The notes beneath the pieces were generated by a model. The model was not told the DNA's origin, made no database searches, and saw nothing but the letters and a program-made list of their open reading frames with translations. The position numbers and the translations under genes were made by a program. This document shows, in pieces, positions 1 to 8,011 of a stretch of 64,000 nucleotides of DNA (the stretch's first letter is position 1; every line of letters begins with the position of its first letter). The DNA is taken from assembly GCA_009711705.1 (NCBI GenBank), contig VENG01000020.1, positions 30,710 to 94,709 of the forward strand, in the 5' to 3' direction. The DNA comes from Bacillota bacterium. Its GTDB lineage: Bacteria; Bacillota; Desulfotomaculia; Desulfotomaculales; VENG01.

Positions 1-650
1 GGGCATTGGGCAGTCAACAGAAAGCTGTAGCTGCCATGGAGGCGGGCAGACTTAAGGATGAAATAGTTGAAGTAAGTATTCCCCAGAAAAAGGGGGAGCC
101 CCAAATTTGTAACACCGATGAAGGGCCGCGCAGAGATGCCAATTTAGAGGCCTTAAAAAAACTGCCTCCCGTTTTCGATAAACATAACACAGTTACAGCG
201 GGTAATGCCCCCGGGGTTAACGACGGGGCTGGTGCCCTGGTGCTTATGTCTAAAGAAAAAGCTCAAATGCTGGGGAAAAAGCCCATGGCTACCATATTGG
301 GCCACGCATCCGTTTCCCAGGAAGCTAAGTACATCGCTACCGTACCGGGCCTTGCCATTAATAAGCTTCTCAAGCAAAAAGGCCTAACCATTGATCAAAT
401 TGATCTCCTAGAAGTCAATGAAGCCTTTGCCGCGGTTACACTTGTAAGTAGTAAGATTGCCGGTTACCCCCTGGATAAAACCAACGTTAACGGCGGGGCC
501 GTGGCCTTCGGACATCCCATCGGGGCCAGCGGGGCACGTGTGCTAATGACATTGATTTACGAACTCCGGCGGCGTGGCGGCGGTTTAGGTATAGCTGCCA
601 TATGCAGCGGGGCCGCACAGGGTGATGCCATGTTAATTAAAGTTGAATAA
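1..650 (+). CDS. Acetyl-CoA C-acetyltransferase (thiolase), C-terminal part
   Basis: This is the C-terminal 215 or so residues of a thiolase; the open frame runs to the window edge, so the 5' end is missing. Thiolases cleave 3-ketoacyl-CoA with CoA to give acetyl-CoA, or run in reverse to make acetoacetyl-CoA, in the cytosol. The conserved C-terminal half is visible: the NEAFA motif, the active-site His in [16 protein letters not shown], and the C-terminal catalytic Cys in the [11 protein letters not shown] segment close to the stop. An acyl-CoA dehydrogenase follows after 34 bases with its own ribosome-binding site, so the two are likely cotranscribed as part of a beta-oxidation or butyrate-type pathway. 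Substrate chain length cannot be read from the sequence. Confidence 0.95.
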   Translation, partial: ALGSQQKAVAAMEAGRLKDEIVEVSIPQKKGEPQICNTDEGPRRDANLEALKKLPPVFDKHNTVTAGNAPGVNDGAGALVLMSKEKAQMLGKKPMATILGHASVSQEAKYIATVPGLAINKLLKQKGLTIDQIDLLEVNEAFAAVTLVSSKIAGYPLDKTNVNGGAVAFGHPIGASGARVLMTLIYELRRRGGGLGIAAICSGAAQGDAMLIKVE

Positions 651-684
651 TATTCAATTTAAAGTGAAAAGGAGTTAAAAACAT

Positions 685-1827
685 ATGCCTTATCAATTAA
701 CTGATGAACAACAAATGATGCGTGACATGGTCAGAAAACTAGCCCAAAATGAAATAGCTCCCCGGGCCGTAGAAATAGACCAAACACATAAACATCCTCA
801 TGAGAACTTGAAAAAAATGGGTGAACTTGGCCTAATGGGAGTTCCCATTCCCGAAGAATACGGTGGAGCAGGGTGCGACTTTCTTTCCTATATTATCACC
901 ATCGAAGAAATTTCTCAGGCCTGTGCCTCCACCGGGGTAATCCTTGCTGTGCATACCTCAGTGGGTACTTTCCCTATACTTTACTTCGGCACCGAAGAAC
1001 AAAAGCAAAAATACGTGCCCAAGTTGGCTGCGGGCGAATACCTAGGTGCTTTTGCTCTCACAGAGCCTGGAGCAGGATCTGATCCTGTTAACATGAAGAC
1101 CACGGCTAAGCTCGAAGGAGACCATTATATCGTAAACGGTAACAAAATATTCATTACTAACGGCGGGGAAGCCGATGTGTACTGCACCTTTGTGGTAACC
1201 GATAAGAGTAAGGGCCATAAGGGCATTACCGCCCTGCTGGTGGATAAGGACACCCCCGGTTTCTCGATTGGTAAAACAGAAGAAAAAATGGGCCTCCACG
1301 GTGACCAAACCACCGAGTTGATTTTCGAAGACGCCAAGGTCCCCAAAGAAAACCTCCTGGGCAAGGAAGGGGAGGGCTTTAAAGTAGCCATGTCCTTATT
1401 AGACGGCGGCCGTATCGGAATCGGCGCTCAGGGGCTTGGCATTGCACAGGCCGCCTTGGACGCTGCTACCGCCTATGCAAAAGAGCGGGTACAATTTGGC
1501 AAGCCCATTGCCAAGCAGCAGGCCATCCAGTTTATGCTGGCCGACATGGCCACCGAAGTGGAAGCTGCGCGTCTTCTGGTATACCGTGCCGCGCGGATGC
1601 GGGAAATGGGACTGCCCTATGCCAAAGAAGCATCGATGGCTAAAAGGTATGCAACCGATACCGCCATGAAAGTAACCACAGACGCAGTACAGATTTTCGG
1701 CGGCTACGGTTACTGCAAAGAATATCCGGTAGAACGTTATATGCGCGACGCAAAAATTACTCAAATTTACGAAGGTACAAACCAAATTCAACGTATTGTA
1801 ATTGCCAAACACGTATTAGCTGACTAG
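685..1827 (+). CDS. Acyl-CoA dehydrogenase, short-chain (butyryl-CoA dehydrogenase-like)
   Basis: A 380-residue flavoprotein of normal length for the acyl-CoA dehydrogenase family, which oxidises acyl-CoA to trans-2-enoyl-CoA and passes electrons to ETF. The signature AFALTEPGAGSDP (about residue 120) and the QIFGGYGY and RDAKITQIYEGTNQIQR segments near the C-terminus are intact. The Glu of YEGTNQ, about residue 363, is at the catalytic-base position of short-chain enzymes. The start ATG follows an AAGGAG site. It lies 34 bases after the thiolase and upstream of a CoA-transferase pair, which supports a role in short-chain acyl-CoA oxidation. No ETF genes are in the window, so the electron acceptor is unknown. 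Confidence 0.96.
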   Translation: MPYQLTDEQQMMRDMVRKLAQNEIAPRAVEIDQTHKHPHENLKKMGELGLMGVPIPEEYGGAGCDFLSYIITIEEISQACASTGVILAVHTSVGTFPILYFGTEEQKQKYVPKLAAGEYLGAFALTEPGAGSDPVNMKTTAKLEGDHYIVNGNKIFITNGGEADVYCTFVVTDKSKGHKGITALLVDKDTPGFSIGKTEEKMGLHGDQTTELIFEDAKVPKENLLGKEGEGFKVAMSLLDGGRIGIGAQGLGIAQAALDAATAYAKERVQFGKPIAKQQAIQFMLADMATEVEAARLLVYRAARMREMGLPYAKEASMAKRYATDTAMKVTTDAVQIFGGYGYCKEYPVERYMRDAKITQIYEGTNQIQRIVIAKHVLAD

Positions 1828-1837
1828 GTAATAACCT

Positions 1838-2228
1838 AATGAGCAGGCGCAATAGACAGGTCAGAAAACACTAACTTATCCGCAACAAAGGGCCGCTATT
1901 TTCACAGGATCAAACCTTGACAAACCTGTCTTTTGCGCTTAGCGAATGAGTTGAATCGAGCAGTTGCCAGGCTTGGCTCAGCCGGTAAGCGGAAGCGGGA
2001 CCGAGCACAGGACGTGCGAGGCCGCCCCTTGAGCCAGGACGGCGGACAGCAATGGCGTCACAACTCGTTTCGAAATACCAACTCTTATCTATGCCATTGC
2101 GAAAACAGCTGGTCTTAAAGATGGAGCTGCTAGTAATTAGGGAATCCCGCTGGAGCGTCCGGCTGAGCCTTAGCCTGGCCTGAAAAAAAGCGCGCTTTAA
2201 TCAGTTCCCTTCGCGCGCGCTTTTTTAT
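1838..2228 (+). ncRNA. Candidate structured noncoding RNA ending in a terminator
   Basis: The 640-base gap between the acyl-CoA dehydrogenase and the CoA-transferase has no convincing reading frame but dense complementarity. A 15-base arm at 1847-1861 pairs with 1924-1938 with a single mismatch. GGCTCA at 1975-1980 pairs with TGAGCC at 2030-2035. GCAATGGC at 2049-2056 pairs perfectly with GCCATTGC at 2093-2100. The segment closes with a GCGCGC stem followed by T6 around 2184-2227, a typical rho-independent terminator. It is more GC-rich than the surrounding intergenic DNA. I do not recognise it as RNase P, tmRNA, 6S or a known riboswitch. It could be an independent RNA or a long leader or trailer of the catabolic operon. 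Confidence 0.45.
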
Positions 2229-2293
2229 ACTTTAACCTTAGTTCTTGCCATATATATGGCAAGGCACAATGTCCTAAAGTGCGAGATGAACCG

Positions 2294-2367
2294 AATGAGC
2301 GGGCGCAAAAGACAGGTTAACAAACACTACCTTATCCGCACAAGGGCCGGTAATTAATTTACCGGCC
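2294..2367 (+). repeat. Second copy of the 58-base leader repeat, ending in a hairpin
   Basis: Bases 2294-2349 repeat 1838-1895 in direct orientation with roughly 85% identity; shared blocks include AATGAGC, GGCGCAA, GACAGGT, ACAAACAC or AAAACAC, and CTTATCCGCA. In this copy the downstream pairing arm of the first copy is missing. Instead a perfect 9-base stem, GGCCGGTAA with TTACCGGCC (2345-2367), follows, about 120 bases before the CoA-transferase start. Such a hairpin could work as an attenuator or processing site for the downstream genes. A perfect palindrome, CTTGCC-ATATATAT-GGCAAG, lies just upstream at 2246-2265. Confidence 0.5.
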
Positions 2368-2489
2368 TGACAAAAAAATTTTATTTTCAGAAAAGACAGA
2401 AGATCAAACATTTTTTCGACAACGCCCCCGCACAAAAATAATGGCGGGATGCGTTTAGATAGAGCACATTGAAAAGGAGGCAAAAAAAA

Positions 2490-3476
2490 TTGGCAGACTT
2501 TAAGAACAAGAAAATGACAGTGCCCGAAGCAGTGCGCGAGTTAATTAAAGACGGGGATATGATGACCTTTAGCGGTTTCACAATCTGGCGTCGCCCCATG
2601 GCCATGGTGCACGAAATAGTTCGCCAAGGAAAAAAAGACCTGCATCTTGTGGAGGTAAACTCAGGAACTCACGGTGAAGTGCTTATCGGTGCCGGGTGTG
2701 TTAAGGTTTGGGAATCTTGTTTTATGGGTCACGAGCTTTTTGGCAAAATAGGTGCCAACTTAAACCGTAAGCTTAAGAATGGTGAAATTATTGTAGAGGA
2801 CTACAGCCATGTGCAGATGGTTATGAGACTGGCCGCCGGCTCAATGGGACTACCATTCCTTCCCACCTACTGTGCCCTGGGAACCGACATTCTTAATCCT
2901 GAATATGATGTGCTCGGCAAGAAAGGTATGCGGGACGGCAGTAACCCTCGCATTCCTACTGAAAAATTCAATTATCAGGAAGATCCGTTCTACGGTGAGC
3001 GGGCAGTTTTAAACGTACCCGCAGCAAGGCCTAACGTTTGCATTGCCCACGTTCAACAAGTTGGAGACGAAGGTACAGTCAAAGTGATGGGGCAGCGCTA
3101 TTCGGATAATGAGGCCATGAAAGCCGCGGACAAGCTTATCGTAGTGGCAGAAGAAATCGTTCCGGAAGAGGTAATTCGTCAGGATCCAACCGCAAACCTA
3201 ATTCCTCACTACCTGGTTGATGCCATTGTCGAACAACCGTGGGGTGCCCATCCTACCGGCTGCTTTGGATACTACGAAGTTGACGGTGCATTTATCCGCG
3301 ACTTTTATTCTAAAACTAAAACTCAAGAAGGATTCGACGCCTGGGCAGAAGAGTGGATACTGGGCTGCGGAGATTACAATGAATACCTGTATAAACTCGG
3401 TTTCAACCGCTTGGACAGCCTGCGGGCGAATGCCGCAATGAACTATAGCTTACGCGTCAAAAGGGGGGCAAGATAA
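2490..3476 (+). CDS. Acyl-CoA:carboxylate CoA-transferase, subunit A (GctA-like)
   Basis: A family I CoA-transferase alpha subunit resembling glutaconate CoA-transferase subunit A, about 328 residues. The N-terminal region with VRELIKDGDMMTFSGF and the GxG-rich segments fit the NagB/RpiA/CoA-transferase fold. I place the start at TTG 2490, nine bases after AAGGAGG (2474-2480); a TTG at 2469 would put the ribosome-binding site inside the gene. The stop is directly followed by the ATG of subunit B, so translation is coupled. It probably moves CoA between a dicarboxylate or short-chain acid and an acyl-CoA. The related IpdAB ring hydrolases of steroid degradation cannot be excluded from sequence alone. 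Confidence 0.88.
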   Translation: MADFKNKKMTVPEAVRELIKDGDMMTFSGFTIWRRPMAMVHEIVRQGKKDLHLVEVNSGTHGEVLIGAGCVKVWESCFMGHELFGKIGANLNRKLKNGEIIVEDYSHVQMVMRLAAGSMGLPFLPTYCALGTDILNPEYDVLGKKGMRDGSNPRIPTEKFNYQEDPFYGERAVLNVPAARPNVCIAHVQQVGDEGTVKVMGQRYSDNEAMKAADKLIVVAEEIVPEEVIRQDPTANLIPHYLVDAIVEQPWGAHPTGCFGYYEVDGAFIRDFYSKTKTQEGFDAWAEEWILGCGDYNEYLYKLGFNRLDSLRANAAMNYSLRVKRGAR

Positions 3477-4301
3477 ATGGAATGGAAAAATAATTTTGAT
3501 TTAGCAAAACCCAGTGACTTTAAAACCTTGGATCTGCTGGCGGTGTCCGGCGCCCGTGAAGTAAATGACCGGGAAATAGTATTTGCAGGAACCGGGCTTC
3601 CCATGCTTGCTGTATCTCTTGCTCAAAAGACCAATGCACCCAAAGCATCCATTGTTTACGAGGCCGGCTCCATGGACGGCCGCCCTGCACACCTACCGGC
3701 ATCCGTAGGGGATGCTCGGTGTGAACATAAGGCTTCTGTGTCCAGCGGGCTTCTGGATGTTTTCAGTCAACTCCAGAAAGGGGCTGTGGATCTTGCCTTT
3801 TTAGGCGGGGCAGAGATTGATAAGTACGGCAACGTAAATACCACTGCCGTTGGAGATTACATGGATCCTAACGCCAGCAGCCGGCTGGCCGGTAGTGGTG
3901 GCAACCCTGACATCAATTCCATGGCCCGCCGTACAGTATTTATTATGGTGCAGGAAAAACGGCGTTTTAAAGAGGAAGTAGATTACATTACTTCCCCAGG
4001 CTGGCGGGTAAAAGATTGGCCCTCCGGCAAATGGAAAAGCCGCCAGGAAGTATACGGTAGCGCATATCGTGGCGGGCCGGTTGCGGTAATTACTAACATG
4101 GCAGTATTCCGCTTTGATAAGCAAACCGGCCTGATGTATCTGGATACAGTACATCCCGGCGCAACTATTGAAGACATTAAGGCCAATGTTGGCTTTGACA
4201 TTGACGTCTCCCGCTGCCGCGGTGAAACACCATTGCCTACCTATCACGAATTATACTTACTGTACAATGTTATCGACCCTGAAGGGATATTCGTTGCTTA
4301 A
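3477..4301 (+). CDS. Acyl-CoA:carboxylate CoA-transferase, subunit B (GctB-like)
   Basis: A 274-residue beta subunit, partner of the preceding gene and starting at the base after its stop. It carries FLGGAEIDKYGNVNTTAVG and GGNPDINSMAR blocks typical of glutaconate-type beta subunits. The active-site Glu of this family lies in the N-terminal third; Glu62 in VYEAGSMDG is the tentative equivalent. In the family this Glu forms an enzyme-CoA thioester intermediate. With the upstream acyl-CoA dehydrogenase and thiolase it probably activates a carboxylic acid for beta-oxidation. A strong hairpin terminator follows within 12 bases. Confidence 0.88.
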   Translation: MEWKNNFDLAKPSDFKTLDLLAVSGAREVNDREIVFAGTGLPMLAVSLAQKTNAPKASIVYEAGSMDGRPAHLPASVGDARCEHKASVSSGLLDVFSQLQKGAVDLAFLGGAEIDKYGNVNTTAVGDYMDPNASSRLAGSGGNPDINSMARRTVFIMVQEKRRFKEEVDYITSPGWRVKDWPSGKWKSRQEVYGSAYRGGPVAVITNMAVFRFDKQTGLMYLDTVHPGATIEDIKANVGFDIDVSRCRGETPLPTYHELYLLYNVIDPEGIFVA

Positions 4302-4312
4302 CCGGTTTTGCA

Positions 4313-4340
4313 AAGGGGGTAGGTTTTCACCTACCCCCTT
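4313..4340. terminator. Bidirectional rho-independent terminator
   Basis: An 11-base perfect stem AAGGGGGTAGG / CCTACCCCCTT separates the CoA-transferase operon from the convergent small gene. It overlaps the last codons of that minus-strand gene. Confidence 0.85.
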
Positions 4341-4752
4341 CTAGATCCTTGGCCTGCGGTTCAATGGATTCAAAGTCAAAGTTCACATATACATCGTTAA
4401 TTTTATCCGCTAAATCGTTCACAGCGCCGTCTTCGTACTCTAACACGTCTAAAGATTCGTGTAATATTTTTTTTGCCCGTTTCAACTCTTCCAGCATGTC
4501 AGCAGCCAATTCAAAATTTGCTTTCACTTGAGAATCATCATTGCGCAGCTCAGACACTACACCTTCTATCAATTCTCCAATGCTCTCTACTTTCTTATAT
4601 GCTTCTTCCAGACAGTCGGATATTTGTCCTGCTTCCATGGCATCTCTGGTTTCAACTCCTGAATACCATCTTGCTTCATTAAGGAATTCCTCGGTCTCTG
4701 CAGCCAGCTGTTCCGCTTTTTCATAAACATAGCTGCGATCTTCTTTTTCCAC
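4327..4752 (-). CDS. Small acidic coiled-coil protein of unknown function
   Basis: A 141-residue, highly acidic, almost wholly helical protein with no recognised domain. Heptad-like spacing of Leu, Ile and Val runs through residues 10-110, which suggests a coiled coil or helical bundle. There is no signal peptide or membrane segment. The start ATG is preceded by GGAGAGG. It is monocistronic, facing the CoA-transferase operon across a shared terminator. I do not recognise the family. Confidence 0.75.
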   Translation of the reverse strand: MEKEDRSYVYEKAEQLAAETEEFLNEARWYSGVETRDAMEAGQISDCLEEAYKKVESIGELIEGVVSELRNDDSQVKANFELAADMLEELKRAKKILHESLDVLEYEDGAVNDLADKINDVYVNFDFESIEPQAKDLEGGR

Positions 4753-4873
4753 GCCAAACCTCTCCTTATCATTATGTAATACTACAATAATAGCCGGGCC
4801 AAAGCGCGGCTATACATAAAATGCGTATACTTATTAGGAATCAGTTGATGGCATTATTTTTAACGACATATTA

Positions 4874-5074
4874 TCATAGCAAGAGAGACCTGAGTATCTG
4901 AAAGAGTAAAAAAAGGAAAGTAACAAGGCATAATCCGTAGCCAACTACCCACTCCCAAACATAATCTTCGCTTTCCAACCACACCTGCACTACATCCAGG
5001 AAGTTCGCCCTTTCCGCCGCTTTGCCTCTCACTTGTACCCCGTATCGCCGATTGGATCCTACAGATAACTGCAT
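4874..5074 (-). CDS. Small membrane protein, 66 residues, unknown
   Basis: I place the start at the ATG at 5074 because GGAGGAG lies six bases upstream on the minus strand. The predicted product is charged in its first half and ends in a hydrophobic stretch (WVVGYGLCLVTFLFLLF, about residues 43-59), consistent with a single C-terminal membrane anchor. No homologue comes to mind. Gene status rests on the good ribosome-binding site and the amphipathic-then-hydrophobic layout. Confidence 0.5.
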   Translation of the reverse strand: MQLSVGSNRRYGVQVRGKAAERANFLDVVQVWLESEDYVWEWVVGYGLCLVTFLFLLFQILRSLLL

Positions 5075-5358
5075 AAGCCACTCCTCCAATCTACCCACTT
5101 TATAACTAAAAATTGTTTTAAGATACGTGATAGTAATTAGTTTTTTAAGCAACTAATTACTTATCAAACAGAAAACATGTTCCCAAAACTTATGTTTGGT
5201 TTATTTTAACCGTACAGCTGTTCCCTGTCAAGAACTTTGTTCAAAAAAGATTGCCTCTTTCCTATATTTAACAACAAAATCATTGGCCTGACAGCTTATT
5301 AATTAGAGAAAATCTGTCAATACTATAGTCACTAAAACAATTGTAAGGAGTGATAGTT

Positions 5359-5628
5359 TTGTTAACCCTTAATGAATATCTTATGAAGGCCAGTGACCGT
5401 TTGCCGGAAGAAGCACTTCGAGTGATGAGGGCTTTAGGTGAAGAAGGCAGTATGAACAAAGAGGGCCTTTCACTTACAGCCAAAGTAAAAAGGGCTGTAT
5501 TGGACCACGTTGTCATGCAACTTTACGCGCTGGGGTTGATTGAGGTGGAAACAGAGGGTAAAAGCAAAATATGCAGTCTTACACCTTTGGGCGATGACTT
5601 TTTGCAATTAGTAGCTAAGGCCGGGTAA
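5359..5628 (+). CDS. Small winged-helix-like protein, possible regulator
   Basis: An 89-residue protein starting at TTG 5359, eight bases after AAGGAG (5345-5350). The GTG at 5350 overlaps that site and is unlikely. The pattern of a helix-rich N-terminus followed by LYALGLIEVETEGKSKICSLTPLGDDF resembles a winged-helix domain in which the 'LGLI...LTPLG' part forms the wing, as in MarR/PadR-like proteins. It is monocistronic, with its own terminator. A DNA-binding role is inference; no partner gene is adjacent. Confidence 0.7.
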   Translation: MLTLNEYLMKASDRLPEEALRVMRALGEEGSMNKEGLSLTAKVKRAVLDHVVMQLYALGLIEVETEGKSKICSLTPLGDDFLQLVAKAG

Positions 5629-5644
5629 ATAACCCGGCTTTTTT
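5620..5644 (+). terminator. Rho-independent terminator
   Basis: GCCGGGT / ACCCGGC stem with a short AAATA loop followed by T6, overlapping the end of the small winged-helix gene. Confidence 0.85.
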
Positions 5645-5729
5645 CTTGATAAACCAGTTAATGGCTAAACTGGAGACGAAAAACATAATAATGTGAAAAT
5701 TTTTAATATAAAAACTTAACCTTTTTGCA

Positions 5730-5759
5730 TTGCAAACAAATAACTATCATGGCTATAAT
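5730..5759 (+). promoter_or_regulatory. Sigma A-type promoter for the acuA-like gene
   Basis: TTGCAA (5730-5735), an 18-base spacer and a perfect TATAAT (5754-5759). A small hairpin, ACCGC-TTA-GCGGT, lies at 5801-5813 just before the ribosome-binding site and could modulate translation. Confidence 0.65.
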
Positions 5760-5832
5760 ACCGTAAAAGATAATCCGTGATGGTGAAAAGGTTTTTTCTT
5801 ACCGCTTAGCGGTTCAAGGAGGTTGTTGCCGG

Positions 5833-6453
5833 ATGGCACAAAAAATAAGTTATCAGTCACATCTTGGTTTGATCGTGATTGAAGGGCCAGTCAGTGATAA
5901 TGAGATTGAGAAGCTAACCATGAATGAAAAATTAACTAACTTTAGACCTCCTAAAAAGCAGCAAAAAGCTTTAATAGAAATCAGCAACTTACCTATGGGC
6001 ATGATATATATTGCCCGCCACGAGGAAGAAATCATTGGTTACATCACCTTTCACGAACCTGACAAATACACCAGATGGTCCAAACACTCTGGAATCATAG
6101 AAATGGGCGGCATAGAGGTAAGCGAAGACTGGCGGCGCTGTAAAATAGGTGAGAGTCTTCTCAAGCTGGGATTCTCTAATCCTGTTCTTGATACTTATAT
6201 TGCTATCACCATGGAGTTTTGCTGGCATTGGGATGTAAACCAAACGGGGTTAAGTGTGTGGGATTACCAAAGGATGCTTACCAGACTGTTTGGCTGTGTA
6301 GGTTTAGAACAGGTACCCACTGATGATCCTGATATATTGGAGCACCCGGCAAATGTGCTTATGGCCAGGTTCGGTAAGGACGTGTCCAAGGATAACCGAA
6401 TGTTATTTGAACAAATGACCTTTGAGAGTAAGATGAAGTCAATGCTTGGATAA
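5833..6453 (+). CDS. acuA: AcuA-type GNAT acetyltransferase
   Basis: A 206-residue GNAT protein whose sequence matches the Bacillus AcuA pattern closely: an N-terminal 'G-L-x-V-I-E-G-P-V-S' strand, the 'F-R-P-P-x-x-Q' segment, 'W-H-W-D', and the C-terminal 'HPANVLMARFGK'. In Bacillus, AcuA acetylates and inactivates acetyl-CoA synthetase (AcsA); no acuBC or acs gene is next to it here. The start ATG has AAGGAGG at 5817-5823. The acetyl-CoA-binding 'WRRCKIGESLL' segment departs slightly from the usual R-x-x-G-x-A/G signature. Monocistronic, with its own promoter and terminator. Target protein unknown. Confidence 0.85.
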   Translation: MAQKISYQSHLGLIVIEGPVSDNEIEKLTMNEKLTNFRPPKKQQKALIEISNLPMGMIYIARHEEEIIGYITFHEPDKYTRWSKHSGIIEMGGIEVSEDWRRCKIGESLLKLGFSNPVLDTYIAITMEFCWHWDVNQTGLSVWDYQRMLTRLFGCVGLEQVPTDDPDILEHPANVLMARFGKDVSKDNRMLFEQMTFESKMKSMLG

Positions 6454-6455
6454 CT

Positions 6456-6492
6456 AAAAGCCCTCCGCAAGCTATGTGCGGAGGGCTTTTTT
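6456..6492 (+). terminator. Rho-independent terminator
   Basis: AAAAGCCCTCCGCA / TGCGGAGGGCTTTT stem with T-run after acuA; the symmetric A- and T-runs let it serve the convergent ABC-transporter operon too. Confidence 0.9.
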
Positions 6493-6509
6493 ATATAAAA
6501 CCTTACTTA

Positions 6510-7232
6510 TTATAAAACTTTACTCAAAAATAACTTTGTACGCTCGTGTTGGGCATTTTTAAATACTTGTTCCGGGGTCCCTTCTTCAACAATCATTCCT
6601 TCGTCCATAAAAATTACCCTGTCCCCCACTTCCCGGGCAAAACCCATTTCGTGGGTAACCACAATCATGGTCATTCCCTCCCGGGCCAAATCTTTCATAA
6701 CGGCCAGCACATCGCCAACCATTTCGGGGTCCAGGGCGGAAGTGCATTCATCAAACAACATTACCTTGGGCTGCATGGCTAACGCCCGGGCAATGGCTAC
6801 CCTCTGCTGTTGCCCTCCGGAAAGCTGCTGAGGGTAGGCATGGGCTTTATCATTGAGTCCTACCTTATTTAGCAGTTCCTCTGCCACTTGTATGGCCTGC
6901 TTTTCATTAAGCTTGCGCACTTTCATGGGTGACATGGTTATATTCTGCAGCGCGGTTTTATTAGGAAACAGATTAAACTGTTGGAAAACCATGCCTACTT
7001 CCTGCCTCATCTGGTTGATATTTGTGTTAGAGTCCATCAGGTTTACACCTTTAATAAACACATCCCCGGAGGTAGGCTCCTCCAATAAGTTTATGCACCT
7101 AAGAAAAGTACTTTTGCCTGAGCCGCTGGGACCAATCACAACGACTACCTCCTGGGAGGCTATCCGGCAATTAATATTCTTCAAAACTTCCAAATCACCA
7201 AAACGCTTATAGAGATTTTTGACTTCAATCAC
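6510..7232 (-). CDS. Polar amino-acid ABC transporter, ATPase (GlnQ-like)
   Basis: A 240-residue ATP-binding subunit of the polar amino acid uptake family. Walker [10 protein letters not shown] (about residue 34), signature LSGGQQQR and Walker B VMLFDE are intact. The residue after the catalytic Glu is Cys (DECTSALD) where Pro is usual; this is a conservative oddity and should not stop hydrolysis. The GTG start overlaps the permease stop by eight bases, so the two are translationally coupled. It powers uptake of a polar amino acid captured by the lipoprotein encoded upstream. Confidence 0.95.
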   Translation of the reverse strand: MIEVKNLYKRFGDLEVLKNINCRIASQEVVVVIGPSGSGKSTFLRCINLLEEPTSGDVFIKGVNLMDSNTNINQMRQEVGMVFQQFNLFPNKTALQNITMSPMKVRKLNEKQAIQVAEELLNKVGLNDKAHAYPQQLSGGQQQRVAIARALAMQPKVMLFDECTSALDPEMVGDVLAVMKDLAREGMTMIVVTHEMGFAREVGDRVIFMDEGMIVEEGTPEQVFKNAQHERTKLFLSKVL

Positions 7233-7920
7233 CGGTCCTAAGCCTCCTTTCCAGGTAATCTACAAAGCGGGAAAAAGTTAGAGTCATAGCAAGATATATG
7301 AAAGCAACTGCCAAATAAATGGCAAATGCCTCGTAGGTTGCCCCCACAATCAACTGGCCCCGCCGGAATAGTTCTTCAAAGCCGATAATAGAAACGAGCG
7401 CAGTATCCTTTAGAAGGGCAATAAATTCATTTCCCAGGGGCGGTATCATTCTTTTAAAGGCCTGGGGTAGAATAATAAAACGCATCGCCTGGCGAGAAGT
7501 CATTCCTAATGACCGCGCAGCCTCCATTTGCCCCTTGTTTATAGATTGAACACCGGCTCGGAAAATTTCTCCGATATATGCACCGCTGTTTAAGCTGAGC
7601 GCAATCAAAACGGCGGCGAACACAGGTATGTTTTTGAAAAAAGGGCTTATCCCCAATGCCGCAACTAAATAGCTTTGTACATCCTTCAATATGTCAGGGA
7701 TACCAAAATATATGATCACCAACTGTACTAAGAGCGGAGTACCGCGGAAAAAGTCAATATAACACGTAGCAAAAAAGGACAAAATTCGTGACTTAGACAG
7801 GCGGGATAAGCCTGCTGCCAGTCCCAAAACGCATCCTATTGATATTGACAAAAGAGTGATCAGGATGGTCATGCCCGCCCCCATCAAAAGTACCGGGAAA
7901 CTATTAATTACTACTTCCAT
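7225..7920 (-). CDS. Polar amino-acid ABC transporter, permease (GlnP/HisM-like)
   Basis: A 231-residue inner-membrane permease with about five transmembrane helices and the EAA loop that contacts the ATPase: [22 protein letters not shown] (about residues 133-154). Homologues form the membrane channel as homodimers or heterodimers; only one permease gene is present, so a homodimer is likely. It starts at an ATG after GAGGTGA and is the middle gene of the operon binding protein-permease-ATPase. Confidence 0.95.
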   Translation of the reverse strand: MEVVINSFPVLLMGAGMTILITLLSISIGCVLGLAAGLSRLSKSRILSFFATCYIDFFRGTPLLVQLVIIYFGIPDILKDVQSYLVAALGISPFFKNIPVFAAVLIALSLNSGAYIGEIFRAGVQSINKGQMEAARSLGMTSRQAMRFIILPQAFKRMIPPLGNEFIALLKDTALVSIIGFEELFRRGQLIVGATYEAFAIYLAVAFIYLAMTLTFSRFVDYLERRLRTGD

Positions 7921-7950
7921 GAGCTCACCTCTACCAGCCGAAACAGGAAA

Positions 7951-7980
7951 ATATGCGTAACACCCAAGTGCTACGCATAT
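7951..7980 (-). terminator. Intra-operon hairpin after the binding-protein gene
   Basis: ATATGCGTA / TACGCATAT stem between the binding-protein and permease genes. Such hairpins often lower downstream expression or stabilise the upstream transcript, giving excess binding protein. The lack of a clean T-run makes full termination unlikely. Confidence 0.55.
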
Positions 7981-8011
7981 CTATAATTTCGGTTTTTTGT
8001 TATCAGCATTT

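Noticed and set aside
1933..2118. Possible 61-residue protein in the intergenic RNA region
   Set aside because: Arg/Gly-rich translation with no ribosome-binding site; the DNA is better explained by RNA pairing.
5280..5516. Minus-strand open frame opposite the small winged-helix gene
   Set aside because: No ribosome-binding site and fully antisense to a gene with good start and terminator.
6700..6760. Odd DECTSALD Walker B in the ABC ATPase as a sign of inactivation
   Set aside because: The catalytic Glu, Walker A, signature and D-loop are intact; Pro to Cys next to the Glu is tolerable.
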